Shown here: positions 52,202 through 61,004 of the stretch, piece by piece
Position numbering within the stretch: the first letter of the stretch is position 1
Layout: each line of letters starts with the position of its first letter
The notes under the pieces: model-generated
Told to the model about the DNA's origin: nothing
What the model saw: the letters and a program-made list of their open reading frames with translations, nothing else
Databases searched by the model: none
Assembly: GCF_014695775.1 (NCBI RefSeq)
Contig: NZ_JACJOX010000028.1
Span: 1-64,000 of the forward strand
From: Leptolyngbya sp. FACHB-60
GTDB lineage: Bacteria; Cyanobacteriota; Cyanobacteriia; Phormidesmidales; Phormidesmidaceae
Length of the DNA: 64,000 bases
Direction: 5' to 3'
Program-made: the position numbers and the translations under genes

Positions 52202-53281
52202 ATGAAAATAGGAATTTTGACTTTTCATCATGTAGATAATTATGGTGCGGTTCTTCAAGCATATGCACTACAAAAATTTCTTCGAGATGCCGGACATGAC
52301 GTAGAAACCATCGATCGTCGTCCCCTTGGAGCAATTAAATACTATACGAAGGGGTTGAGCCCTTTGAGCAAAAGCCTAAAGATGAACTCTGACTTTGTTC
52401 CTAAAATTACTAGAGCATGGAAAGTTAGACAATTCATGCTGAAAAATCTTCGATTAAGCAAAGGGCCAATTTACCGAAAAGACCGTCTTAAGAAGTTAAG
52501 AAATCATTACGATGCTGTTATCGTTGGTAGCGACCAAGTTTGGTGCTTGGAATCATTTAGAGGCTTTGACTCGTCATTCTTTCTGGATTTCGTTGATAAC
52601 AGCAAGCTTAAGCTAAGCTATGCTGCAAGTTTCGGCAGCACAACGAGTCTAGGCGCATATCATGGTCGGGTAGAGGCTTTGGTTCAAGCATTTGGTGATA
52701 TTCTAGTTCGCGACGCCAACAGCAAAAATATTGTTTCTAACGAACTTGGCTGTGACTCTAAAGTCGTCCTAGACCCAACTTTCTTAGTCAGCTATAGCGA
52801 GATTGCTAAGCCTACTAAAATGACAGAAGATTTTCTGCTGATTTACAATCAAGCCTCGTTAACCAAAGAGCAGGAGAGTTTTGTTCAGAAAATCTGTGAG
52901 AACAAAAACCTAAAAATTGTATCGGTCAGAAATCCTAATTCAATCGCTGATGAGAACTTCTTGACCGCCGATCCATCAGAGTGGCTAGGATTATTTGAGG
53001 CCGCTTCTTATGTTGTGACTAACACCTACCACGGCACCATTTTTGCTCTTATTAATAAAAAGCTTTTTACTGTCCTTCACTCTTCTAACAAAACAAACAA
53101 AACTGCTGATTTATTGAGAGGGATGGGGCTTGAGAACCGTATTCTTCTTGAGCCTAAAAATCCTGAACGATTGAATGAACATCTGAGCGAGATAGACTAT
53201 ATCGAGGTGCAAAAAATCATAGATTCAAAAGTTCATTATTCAAAAATTGCCCTCCTGACTGCTCTGTCAAAATATTCTTAA
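52202..53281 (+). CDS. polysaccharide pyruvyltransferase family protein
   Basis: 359 aa. Family motifs: GILTFHHVDNYGAVLQAYALQ at the N-terminus, YDAVIVGSDQVW near 105, LDPTFLV, and the C-terminal TNTYHGTIFALI. Members of this CsaB/WcaK-type family transfer a pyruvyl group from phosphoenolpyruvate to form a ketal on a polysaccharide sugar. Pyruvyl ketals add negative charge to the polymer. An AGGGAA ribosome binding site lies directly upstream. The adjacent MurB-like gene is also an enolpyruvate-linked family, which makes the pair noteworthy. Confidence 0.9.
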   Translation: MKIGILTFHHVDNYGAVLQAYALQKFLRDAGHDVETIDRRPLGAIKYYTKGLSPLSKSLKMNSDFVPKITRAWKVRQFMLKNLRLSKGPIYRKDRLKKLRNHYDAVIVGSDQVWCLESFRGFDSSFFLDFVDNSKLKLSYAASFGSTTSLGAYHGRVEALVQAFGDILVRDANSKNIVSNELGCDSKVVLDPTFLVSYSEIAKPTKMTEDFLLIYNQASLTKEQESFVQKICENKNLKIVSVRNPNSIADENFLTADPSEWLGLFEAASYVVTNTYHGTIFALINKKLFTVLHSSNKTNKTADLLRGMGLENRILLEPKNPERLNEHLSEIDYIEVQKIIDSKVHYSKIALLTALSKYS

Positions 53282-53307
53282 TTAGAGTTTTAGGACTCTT
53301 CATTACT

Positions 53308-54192
53308 ATGACCAAGAGTATATCTACGCCAAAGCTAAACCAGGACATCCTTGGCATAAAGGAATTTGAGTCAAGTCAACTGTCTCACTACCGGACGTTT
53401 CATGTCTTTGAAAATTATGCAGAGATTACAAGCCAAAATGACTTAGCTAAGTATTGCAGCTGGGCTAGAGGCAATGGTTTAGAGATATACATTTTGGGTA
53501 ATGGCTCAAATACTTTGTTTGCTAAGCACAAAGTCAAGACTCTCGTTCTGAAAAATAAAATACCAAAGTATATCAAGCCTATTTCTGACTGCCGCATAGA
53601 AGTATCTTCGTCGGTGCAGATTATGGACGTCTTAAAATACTGCTATGACAATTCTCTAAGCTCGTTTTACTATCTTGCATCAGTACCAGCTAGTATTGGG
53701 GGCGCATTGGCTATGAATGCAGGGCGAGGAGAATCGCATCAATGTACAATTTATGACTTCGTTGAAAGTGTCACCTTTATCGAGGATGGTGAAATCAAAA
53801 CACTGGCGCGTCAGGATATTGACGTAAGCCACCGGCAAACCATATTCACTGGAAAACATTCAAAGCTAATTTTGTCTGCAATTCTTAGATTTGAAAAGGA
53901 AATTTTTGACGTCAATCCAATTCAGGATAGGCAGATATGGGCTAAAGATCATCAGGATAATGTAGGCCCGAACTGCGGATCTGTCTTTAGGAGCGCTAAC
54001 TTTTCATTGCTTAGAAAGCTTCAAGGTTTTAGCTTTAATCAAGCTAGTTTCTCTAGGAAGACTCCAAACTGGATACTAAATCGTTCAAAAAGCAGTAGCT
54101 CCATCAAAGCTTTAATATTTTTGGCTGGTATGCTGCACCTGATTAAAGGAGATAGGAAAAAGCTAAAGCTAGAAATAATCTTGGTTGATTAA
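53308..54192 (+). CDS. MurB-like FAD enolpyruvyl reductase paralogue
   Basis: 294 aa. N-terminal FAD-binding domain with ILGNGSNTLFA (MurB: LGGGSN) and SVPASIGGALAMNAG (MurB: IPGSVGGA.xNxG). The C-terminal MurB domain carries SHRQTIF (substrate Arg), NCGSVFRSA (catalytic Ser of GSFFKNP) and a final Glu in KLEIILVD. Authentic MurB reduces UDP-GlcNAc-enolpyruvate to UDP-MurNAc. This copy is divergent, A+T-rich and embedded among polysaccharide genes, so I infer a role on a related enolpyruvyl or lactyl sugar rather than in peptidoglycan synthesis. It lies 26 bases after the pyruvyltransferase family gene. Confidence 0.85.
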   Translation: MTKSISTPKLNQDILGIKEFESSQLSHYRTFHVFENYAEITSQNDLAKYCSWARGNGLEIYILGNGSNTLFAKHKVKTLVLKNKIPKYIKPISDCRIEVSSSVQIMDVLKYCYDNSLSSFYYLASVPASIGGALAMNAGRGESHQCTIYDFVESVTFIEDGEIKTLARQDIDVSHRQTIFTGKHSKLILSAILRFEKEIFDVNPIQDRQIWAKDHQDNVGPNCGSVFRSANFSLLRKLQGFSFNQASFSRKTPNWILNRSKSSSSIKALIFLAGMLHLIKGDRKKLKLEIILVD

Positions 54193-54287
54193 GCGTGGTG
54201 TTTAGAAGACAGAGCTAAACGCTCCTTCGCAAGCTTTAGAAGAAGCAAAGGGCTTTAGTTGGGTTTTGTTTGTATTGTAGAGCCAGC

Positions 54288-55274
54288 ATGAATCACTCAA
54301 TCAGCAAAGAACCTTTAGTCAGTGTTCTAATCAACAATTACAACTATGATCAATTCTTAGCCGATTCTATCGATAGCGTTTTGGGCCAAACCTACTCAAA
54401 TATTGAAATTATTGCTGTAGATGATGGCTCGACGGATGGATCGAGAGAAGTCTTGAAGCAGTATGAAGACAAAATAACTTCAGTCTTTAAGACCAATGGT
54501 GGTCAAGCTTCGGCAATGAATGCCGGTTTTGCAGCCAGCAAGGGTGCTATTATCTGTCTACTTGACGCTGACGATTTATTTTTGCCAGAAAAAGTTGCTC
54601 AGGTAGTTAGTCTGTTTCAGCTCCATCCCAATATCGATTGGGTATTTACTGAGTCGGTTCCTGTTGAAACTTCTAAGATTGACAGAGAGAGATTCGAGCC
54701 ACTGTTCGATTCGATTAGGCAGAGCAACCCTCTAAATACTGTAGAAAGCATTGATTTCACTGCTCAGATTCTGAAAGGGAAGTCTCCTAGCTTTACGCCT
54801 TCGACATCGAATTTATGTTTTTCTCGGAAACTGCTTGAGGTGATATTTCCACTGCCAGAAGTTAAGGGACTTTCTGGAATGGCAATTACTGATCTATATA
54901 TTAAGACTCTTGCTGTAGGGTTCTCAAGAGGATGCGTAACTAAGCAAAACTTAGGAATTTATAGATTTCACGATAATTACTATAAGAATGTAGATCTAAG
55001 TAAAAAAAGAAGGCTTTTTGGCGAGATATATACTACCACAGGGTACTGGATTCAGAAAAACTTTCCAGACTTTAGAGTTATTGGTGAAAAGCTTTTGGCA
55101 AAAGGATTTGCCACCTACCAAAGCAGTCAGTATTTCCCGGAGACACCCGAAAATGCCAACTGCGATCGCATGTTTACAACGTACCTAAACTCACTATCGC
55201 CTGTGGGTAAGACAAGATTTTGGCTAATCTATAGCTATTTTAAGAGCCGCCTGCTTTTCAAGCAATTTGTTTAG
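54288..55274 (+). CDS. GT2 family glycosyltransferase
   Basis: 328 aa from ATG 54288; a TTG frame from 54270 is less likely. GT-A fold with VSVLINNYNYDQFLADSIDSVLGQTY, the nucleotide-binding AVDDGSTDGS, GGQASAMNAGF, and the metal-binding DADD (LLDADDLFLP). It transfers a sugar from a nucleotide donor with inversion, on the cytosolic membrane face. The C-terminal ~60 residues include a basic amphipathic stretch that may contact the membrane. It shares clear similarity with the GT2 at 56246, including INNYNYD and the DDGSTDGSR core. Neither donor nor acceptor can be told. Confidence 0.9.
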   Translation: MNHSISKEPLVSVLINNYNYDQFLADSIDSVLGQTYSNIEIIAVDDGSTDGSREVLKQYEDKITSVFKTNGGQASAMNAGFAASKGAIICLLDADDLFLPEKVAQVVSLFQLHPNIDWVFTESVPVETSKIDRERFEPLFDSIRQSNPLNTVESIDFTAQILKGKSPSFTPSTSNLCFSRKLLEVIFPLPEVKGLSGMAITDLYIKTLAVGFSRGCVTKQNLGIYRFHDNYYKNVDLSKKRRLFGEIYTTTGYWIQKNFPDFRVIGEKLLAKGFATYQSSQYFPETPENANCDRMFTTYLNSLSPVGKTRFWLIYSYFKSRLLFKQFV

Positions 55275-55307
55275 CACTGCTTTGTTGTCTACCACAAAAC
55301 TTAAGCC

Positions 55308-56219
55308 ATGGAACCTAAATCTACCCCCTTTGTTTCCGTCATTATTCCTGTCTTTAATGACAATCGCTATCTTGGTATTTGTTTAAATTCTCTTGCCTCT
55401 CAAACCTACCCGTCAGATCACTATGAAGTGATTGTGGTTGATAATAACTCAGACGAGGATATTCAAGTTGTCACTAGTGAGTTTGATTTTGTTACCCTAA
55501 TCCACGAGCCTGTACCGGGTTCTTATATTGCTAGAAACCGTGGGATTAAATTCTCAAAGGGGGACGTTGTAGCCTTTACTGATGCAGACTGCATTCCAGC
55601 AGAAAACTGGATTGAGCAAGGTGTCGCAGCGCTTTATAGAGAGGAAAACGTTGGCCTAGTTGCTGGCCACATTGATCTGTTCGCTAGAGATAACAACAAG
55701 CCTAACCCCTTTGAGCTATATGAAACTATTGCTTTAGCGTTTCCCCAAGACCAGTTTTTAGCCAATGATCGCTTTGGGGTAACCGCCAATCTTTTTACTT
55801 TTAAGCATGTTCTTACCAAGGTTGGCCTTTTTGATGAGACGTTGAAGTCTGGAGGTGACAGAGACTGGGGGCAGCGTGTTTATGCCGCTGGCTATCGCCA
55901 AATTTATGGAGAACAGGCCTGCGTTAAGCATCCTGCTAGGGACAGTTGGGAATCACTTCGGAAGCGGTCTGTTCGCATAATAGGAGGAAAATTTGATCTG
56001 CTTAGAGCAAATGAACCGTCTGATTTGGCTCTGCTAAAAGATTTTATTCTCTTTCTCAAGCCACCGTTTAGATTTTTCGTTCGGGTATGGCAAGATAGCA
56101 GGCTGAAAAACTTTCACCAGAAATTTCAGTTCACTCTGGTCATGCTTCGTCTGCGCTGGGTTGCTATTCAAGAACGATTTTTGCTTCAGTTCTGTGGGGG
56201 AATATCGAAGCGGAGCTAG
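55308..56219 (+). CDS. GT2 family glycosyltransferase
   Basis: 303 aa GT-A enzyme: VSVIIPVFNDNRYLGICLNSLASQTYP, VVDNNSDED in place of the usual DDGS, GSYIARNRGIKFSKGDVVAFTDADCIP (key TDADC), and GGDRDWGQRVYAAGY, a typical ED/RD acceptor-base region. It belongs to the branch that uses NNS rather than DGS in the donor loop. It begins 33 bases after the previous GT2 and probably shares its transcript. The C-terminus has a hydrophobic patch (LKDFILFLKPPFRFF) that may bind the membrane. Sugar specificity unknown. Confidence 0.9.
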   Translation: MEPKSTPFVSVIIPVFNDNRYLGICLNSLASQTYPSDHYEVIVVDNNSDEDIQVVTSEFDFVTLIHEPVPGSYIARNRGIKFSKGDVVAFTDADCIPAENWIEQGVAALYREENVGLVAGHIDLFARDNNKPNPFELYETIALAFPQDQFLANDRFGVTANLFTFKHVLTKVGLFDETLKSGGDRDWGQRVYAAGYRQIYGEQACVKHPARDSWESLRKRSVRIIGGKFDLLRANEPSDLALLKDFILFLKPPFRFFVRVWQDSRLKNFHQKFQFTLVMLRLRWVAIQERFLLQFCGGISKRS

Positions 56220-56245
56220 TCCCTAAAAACCTTTAGTTAAAGAGA

Positions 56246-57316
56246 ATGGCTCGCAGAAATATGCAGCAACACCTTAAACTTAGTATTGTTATCAATAACT
56301 ACAACTACGATCGCTTTCTTGCCCAAGCTATCGACAGCGCCCTGGCGCAAACCTATCCTCACGTCGAAGTCATCGTTGTAGACGACGGCTCTACCGATGG
56401 CTCTCGACAGATTATTGAGGGCTATGGCGATCGCATTATCCCTATTTTTCAAGCCAATGGTAAGCAGGGAGCAGCCTTCAACAACGGCTTTGCCCACAGC
56501 CAGGGCGATATCATTATCTTTCTCGACGCCGACGACTACCTCTACCCCACCGCTGCTGAAAGCATTGTTCAGGCCTGGCAGACAGATTCAGTAAAACTTC
56601 ACTACCGGCTCGATGTCGTTGACACCGAAGGCAACCCCCGAGGCTTCTCTTATCCCCAGGGCGGCAGCCTGTCTAAAGGCGACATTCACCAAGCCGTGAT
56701 TATGAAGGGCACCTATACCGGCGTGCCCACCAGCGGCAATGCCCTGAGCCGCCGAGCCCTAGAGCAGGTGATGCCGATTCCGCCAGAGTTCAACACCACC
56801 TCTGACGACTATCTGTCGGTACTCATTCCCCTCTATGGCGAAGTAGCCGCCCTAGAAACCCCTCTGGGGGCTTACCGCATCCACACCAATAATCAGTGGG
56901 CTATGTCTACTGTCTCTGCCGAACGCTTTCATCGCTTCATCCGTCACGACAGGCAGCGGTGCCAGCTGCTGACCGTCAAAGGCAAAGAACTCGGGTTTGA
57001 CGTACCGGATGATTTAGAAATGCGATTTTTGGGCCGGGTGTGGTCGCGGCTGTCATCCCTTAAGTTTGACCTGGCTAGCCATCCCATCGCCGAAGACCGG
57101 CCCCTGGCTTTGGCCAGAGCCGGCATTAGGGCCGTGTGGCTGTACTCTGACCACAACTGGCCCAAAAAAATTATCTTTAGCGTCTGGTTTATATGGGTCG
57201 GGGTGATGCCCCCCGCTCTGGCTAGGCCCGCCATTATCTGGCTGTTTGCCCCTCAGTTTCGCCCCAAACCCATAGATTGGACTCTGACCAAGCTGAGAGT
57301 GCTGGTGAGTACCTAG
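56246..57316 (+). CDS. GT2 family glycosyltransferase
   Basis: 356 aa. LSIVINNYNYDRFLAQAIDSALAQTYP, VVDDGSTDGSRQII, KQGAAFNNGFAHSQGDIIIFLDADDYL (metal site DADD) and a C-terminal acceptor region with TSDDYLSVLIPLYGE. One hydrophobic segment near the C-terminus (IIFSVWFIWVGVMPPAL) suggests membrane attachment. Here base composition returns to that of the host, with HIP1 sites, unlike the preceding genes, so the putative island ends around 56.2 kb. Start ATG 56246 has AAAGAGA upstream. Confidence 0.9.
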   Translation: MARRNMQQHLKLSIVINNYNYDRFLAQAIDSALAQTYPHVEVIVVDDGSTDGSRQIIEGYGDRIIPIFQANGKQGAAFNNGFAHSQGDIIIFLDADDYLYPTAAESIVQAWQTDSVKLHYRLDVVDTEGNPRGFSYPQGGSLSKGDIHQAVIMKGTYTGVPTSGNALSRRALEQVMPIPPEFNTTSDDYLSVLIPLYGEVAALETPLGAYRIHTNNQWAMSTVSAERFHRFIRHDRQRCQLLTVKGKELGFDVPDDLEMRFLGRVWSRLSSLKFDLASHPIAEDRPLALARAGIRAVWLYSDHNWPKKIIFSVWFIWVGVMPPALARPAIIWLFAPQFRPKPIDWTLTKLRVLVST

Positions 57317-57407
57317 AGCTATCCTGTTTGACCTGCCCTGGATTCAAGGGAACTAGGAAGCCAGGGAACCACTCTAGTTTTTAAAACTGCCCCCAATTAC
57401 TTTGGTA

Positions 57408-58601
57408 ATGACTATGACTCTCACTGCTCAGCCCCTACCGATGCGAGCGCCGCAGCCCCAGGCCAGCAAGCCGATCAGAGTTTTGTTTGTCAGCCATACC
57501 TATGTAGTAGGCGTCAACCAGGGCAAGCTCGACGCCATTGCCCAGGCCGGGGCCGAGGTCGGTCTTTTGGTGCCCCAGCACTGGCAGGCCCCCCAGTGGA
57601 AAAAACGCTTTGAGGCCGAAAATCTTTATCCTCACATTCAGCTCTACCCCTGCCCCATCTACTTTGAGGGTCGAGCCGGGGCCCACTTTTACCCACCCCA
57701 AGCGATCTCAAAAACCATCCGTGATTTTAAGCCCGACATCATTCAGGTTGAAGAAGAGGTGTTTTCGCTGGTGGCGCTAGAGGTGGCCTTTTGGGCAAGG
57801 CGCTACCGCATTCCGGTGGTGCTGTTTGGTTGGGAAAACCGCGATCGCCAGCTGCCTGCTCCTCGCCGCTGGATGCGGCAGTACGTGTTTAACAGCACCC
57901 AAACTATTTTGGCGGGTAACCACGACGGGGCCGAGCTAGTTAAACAGTGGGGCTATCTCAACCCCGTAGAGGTCATGCCTCAAATGGGTGTCGACACCGA
58001 GTTATTCTCGCCCCGGCTGCGGCCGCAAAAGCCCAGCGATGCCCCCCTCGACATTGGCTTTGTAGGCCGCATTGCCGCCCATAAAGGAATTGACACCCTC
58101 ATTGAAGCGGCCCACCTGCTAAGGCAGCAAGGGCTAGAGTTTTGCATTAGCCTGTGTGGCTCTGGCCCGGACGAGGCCCAGTTTAAGCAGCTCGCCCACA
58201 ACTACAACCTCGACGATGTTGTGGTTTGGACCGGGGGGGTGCGCCACGACGAAGTGCCCCAGGCTATGGCTAAGATGGATGTTTTGGTGTTGCCCTCGCG
58301 CACCATACCCACCTGGAAAGAGCAGTTTGGCCACGTGCTGATTGAGGCGATGGCCCTGGGCCTGCCGGTGGTGGGGTCAACCTGTGGCGAAATACCCAAC
58401 GTAGTGGGTGAACCAGAGCTGGTGTTCCCTGAGGGCGATGCCGCTGCCCTCGCTAGCATCTTGGCTCGGCTGATTACTGATCAGCCTTGGCGACAGACCA
58501 TGGCTACCCACAGCCTAAACCGGGTAGACGAACACTACAGCCACCAGCGCATTGCCGAACGCTCAATTGAGCTGTGGCGGTCGATTGTGCAGGCGGGCTA
58601 G
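57408..58601 (+). CDS. GT4 family glycosyltransferase
   Basis: 397 aa from ATG 57408 (TTG 57402 and ATG 57414 are nearby alternatives). GT-B fold with two Rossmann halves: N-terminal VLFVSHTYVVGVNQGKLDAIA, and a C-terminal donor domain with GFVGRIAAHKGIDTLIEA, SLCGSGPDEA, VLPSRTIPTWKEQFGHVLIEAMALGLPVVGS (key FGHVLIEAMALG, the EX7E-like acid region). A retaining transferase using a nucleotide sugar. The C-terminus overlaps only an alternative upstream frame of the next gene, with 37 bases between the preferred genes. First of four tandem GT4 genes. Confidence 0.92.
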   Translation: MTMTLTAQPLPMRAPQPQASKPIRVLFVSHTYVVGVNQGKLDAIAQAGAEVGLLVPQHWQAPQWKKRFEAENLYPHIQLYPCPIYFEGRAGAHFYPPQAISKTIRDFKPDIIQVEEEVFSLVALEVAFWARRYRIPVVLFGWENRDRQLPAPRRWMRQYVFNSTQTILAGNHDGAELVKQWGYLNPVEVMPQMGVDTELFSPRLRPQKPSDAPLDIGFVGRIAAHKGIDTLIEAAHLLRQQGLEFCISLCGSGPDEAQFKQLAHNYNLDDVVVWTGGVRHDEVPQAMAKMDVLVLPSRTIPTWKEQFGHVLIEAMALGLPVVGSTCGEIPNVVGEPELVFPEGDAAALASILARLITDQPWRQTMATHSLNRVDEHYSHQRIAERSIELWRSIVQAG

Positions 58602-58638
58602 AGACTGTCTTTACTTAGCGTCTTTATTACCTAGTGCT

Positions 58639-59757
58639 ATGCGTATTGCTATTGTTCGCCGCGCCCTAGGGGCCTCGTTTAGCATGGATGTCTACGCCGA
58701 CGGCCTAGTCGGTGGGCTGCGGCAGGTGCGCCCCCACTGGGACGTCGTCGAGATCATTCCTTCGTTTTTAGAGTATCAGGGCTCGGCGCTGAGTCGGGTG
58801 GGCAAATACTACCGCCGCTATGGACAGTTTCCCCGTCAGGTGCGGCGGCACACCGATGTAGACCTGTTTCACATCGTTGACCACAGCGATGGGCACCTGT
58901 GCTATACCCTGGGCCGGGCCCAGCGCCCCGTAGTGGTTACCTGCCATGACCTAATTAACTACATTCAGCCTGAAAACATTAGCACCCAGACCAGGGCACC
59001 CCTGGTCAGCACCTGGATTTGGCGCTACGCCGTGCAGGGCATTGCCCTGGCTGACCACATTATTGCGGTGTCTGACCACACGGCTAAAGATGTGATGGCT
59101 ACCTTTGCGGTAGAGCCAACCCGAGTGACTACGGCTCACAATGGTGTTGATCCAGCCTTTCGCCCGTTGCCCCCAGCCGCCGTTGCAGCGGCGCGATCGC
59201 GCTACCAGCTGGCCCCTGACACCCTTTGCCTGCTCAATGTCGGCTCTAACCACCCGCGCAAAAACTTGGTTGCCGTGCTCAAAGCCCTAGCGGTGCTGCA
59301 CCAGCAGGGGCTGCCTGTGCACTTGCTCAAGGCTGGGGCCGACTTTACCGCTGACCAAAAAACCTACCTTCAGCAGCAAAACCTGACGGATTGTGTGACC
59401 TACGTTGGTAAACCTGAGCAGGCGGAGTTAGTTAAGCTGTACAACGCTGCCGATATTTTGGTCGCGCCCTCCCTCTATGAAGGATTTGGCATTACCCCTG
59501 CCGAGGCTATGGCCTGTGGCACCCCTGTCGTTGTGGCCAATGCCACGGCGCTACCTGAGGTGGTCGGCTCGGCTGGGCTGCTGGTGCCGCCTGAGGATAT
59601 TGGCGCGATCGCCGCGGCGATTCGGCAATTGCATGAGCAGCCCGACACCTACCAGCACCTGGTTAAAGCCGGATGCGATCGCGCTCAGAGGTTTACCTGG
59701 GCGGCCCATGCAGAGCACGCAGCCCTGTTGTACGAAAACCTGGTCAAACCCCACTAA
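58639..59757 (+). CDS. GT4 family glycosyltransferase
   Basis: 372 aa from ATG 58639; the longer frame from 58552 would overlap the previous gene and adds unrelated residues. Motifs are RIAIVRRALGASFSMDVYADGL at the start, HDLINYIQPENI, VSDHTAKDVMATF, LLNVGSNHPRKNL (family K of the donor domain nearby) and APSLYEGFGITPAEAMACGTPVV, the classic E-x7-E of GT4. Retaining glycosyltransferase at the cytosolic membrane face. Five bases separate it from the next gene, so co-translation is likely. The donor is likely a GDP- or UDP-sugar, but I cannot specify it. Confidence 0.93.
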   Translation: MRIAIVRRALGASFSMDVYADGLVGGLRQVRPHWDVVEIIPSFLEYQGSALSRVGKYYRRYGQFPRQVRRHTDVDLFHIVDHSDGHLCYTLGRAQRPVVVTCHDLINYIQPENISTQTRAPLVSTWIWRYAVQGIALADHIIAVSDHTAKDVMATFAVEPTRVTTAHNGVDPAFRPLPPAAVAAARSRYQLAPDTLCLLNVGSNHPRKNLVAVLKALAVLHQQGLPVHLLKAGADFTADQKTYLQQQNLTDCVTYVGKPEQAELVKLYNAADILVAPSLYEGFGITPAEAMACGTPVVVANATALPEVVGSAGLLVPPEDIGAIAAAIRQLHEQPDTYQHLVKAGCDRAQRFTWAAHAEHAALLYENLVKPH

Positions 59758-59762
59758 ATTCT

Positions 59763-61004
59763 ATGAAGTCGCTCAATATATTAATTTCGGCCTATGCCTG
59801 CCAGCCCCACATGGGCTCAGAACCTGGCGTCGGTTGGCATTTGGTTCAAGAATTAGCTAAACACCATCGGGTTTGGGTGCTAACTCGCAGCAGCAACCGG
59901 GCGGCCATTGAGGCCGAGCTTGCCCAAAATGCGATCGAAACCTTGACCTTCCTCTACTGTGACCCACCGGGGCTAGCCCAGCGGTTGCCGCCTGCCCAGG
60001 TGCCTCACTACTATCTGTGGCAAGTGGGGGCCTACTTTGTCGCCAAGGCCCTGCTTGAAACCGTCAACATCGACTTGATCCACCACGTTACCTACGTTCG
60101 CTACTCTACCCCCAGCTTTTTGGCGCTGCTGCCGGTGCCCTTTGTCTGGGGGCCGGTGGGCGGTGGAGAAATGGCTCCCAAGGCGTTTTGGGGCGACTTC
60201 AGCCGCCGAGGACAAGCCTATGAGGTGGTGCGCAGTCTGGTGCACCGCGCCGGCGAGCTAGACCCTTTTACCGCCATGACGGCCCGCCGAAGCGCCATCG
60301 TTAAAGCCACTACCCCCGACACGGCGCGACGGCTTCAACCGTTGGGGGCGACTAATCTTCAGGTAGAGTCTGAGTCAGGGCTGTCGACTGAAGAGATTGA
60401 GCGGTTGAGCCAGTGCTCTATTCCTGCTCCGGTGCCGTTTCGATTTATCAGCATGGCCCGGCTGCTCCATTGGAAGGGGCTACATCTGGGCATTCAAGCC
60501 TTTGCCTCAGCCCAACTGCCGCCCGACACTGAGTACTGGATTTTGGGCGAAGGGCCAGAACTAGCTAGCCTACAAGCCTTAGCTAAACGGCATGGGGTCG
60601 GCGATCGCGTTAAATTTTTAGGCCGTCTGCCCAGGGCTGAAACGCTGCAACGCCTAGGCCAGTGCCACACCCTAGTCCATGCTAGCCTCCATGACTCAGG
60701 CGGCTGGGTCTGCCTAGAGGCGATGGCCGCCGGTCGCCCGGTTATTTGCCTCGACCTCGGTGGCCCCAGCGTGCAGGTGACCCTAGAAACAGGCTTTAAG
60801 ATACCGGCCCACACCCCTGCTCAAACCATTGAGCACTTGGCAACGGCAATGGAAAAACTGGCCTTTAACCCAGAGCTATGTCAGCAGATGGGCACAGCTG
60901 GCCAGCAGCGCGTACAAAAACACTTCTCTTGGGAAGCTAAAGGCCGAGAATTGAGCCAGCAATACGCCGTACTTTGTCACGAGGTCGCCCCATGCGCATC
61001 TTAA
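59763..61004 (+). CDS. GT4 family glycosyltransferase
   Basis: 413 aa from ATG 59763; an upstream in-frame start at 59673 lies inside the previous gene. N-terminal ILISAYACQPHMGSEPGVGWH is the typical opening of a large GT4 subfamily. The central WGPVGGGEMAP and the donor domain with MARLLHWKGLHLGIQAF, ILGEGPELASLQALA and HDSGGWVCLEAMAAGRPVICL follow. The pattern GGWVCLEAMAAGRPV replaces the usual EGFGxxxLEAMA, typical of this subgroup. It overlaps the next gene by 13 bases. Confidence 0.92.
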   Translation: MKSLNILISAYACQPHMGSEPGVGWHLVQELAKHHRVWVLTRSSNRAAIEAELAQNAIETLTFLYCDPPGLAQRLPPAQVPHYYLWQVGAYFVAKALLETVNIDLIHHVTYVRYSTPSFLALLPVPFVWGPVGGGEMAPKAFWGDFSRRGQAYEVVRSLVHRAGELDPFTAMTARRSAIVKATTPDTARRLQPLGATNLQVESESGLSTEEIERLSQCSIPAPVPFRFISMARLLHWKGLHLGIQAFASAQLPPDTEYWILGEGPELASLQALAKRHGVGDRVKFLGRLPRAETLQRLGQCHTLVHASLHDSGGWVCLEAMAAGRPVICLDLGGPSVQVTLETGFKIPAHTPAQTIEHLATAMEKLAFNPELCQQMGTAGQQRVQKHFSWEAKGRELSQQYAVLCHEVAPCAS

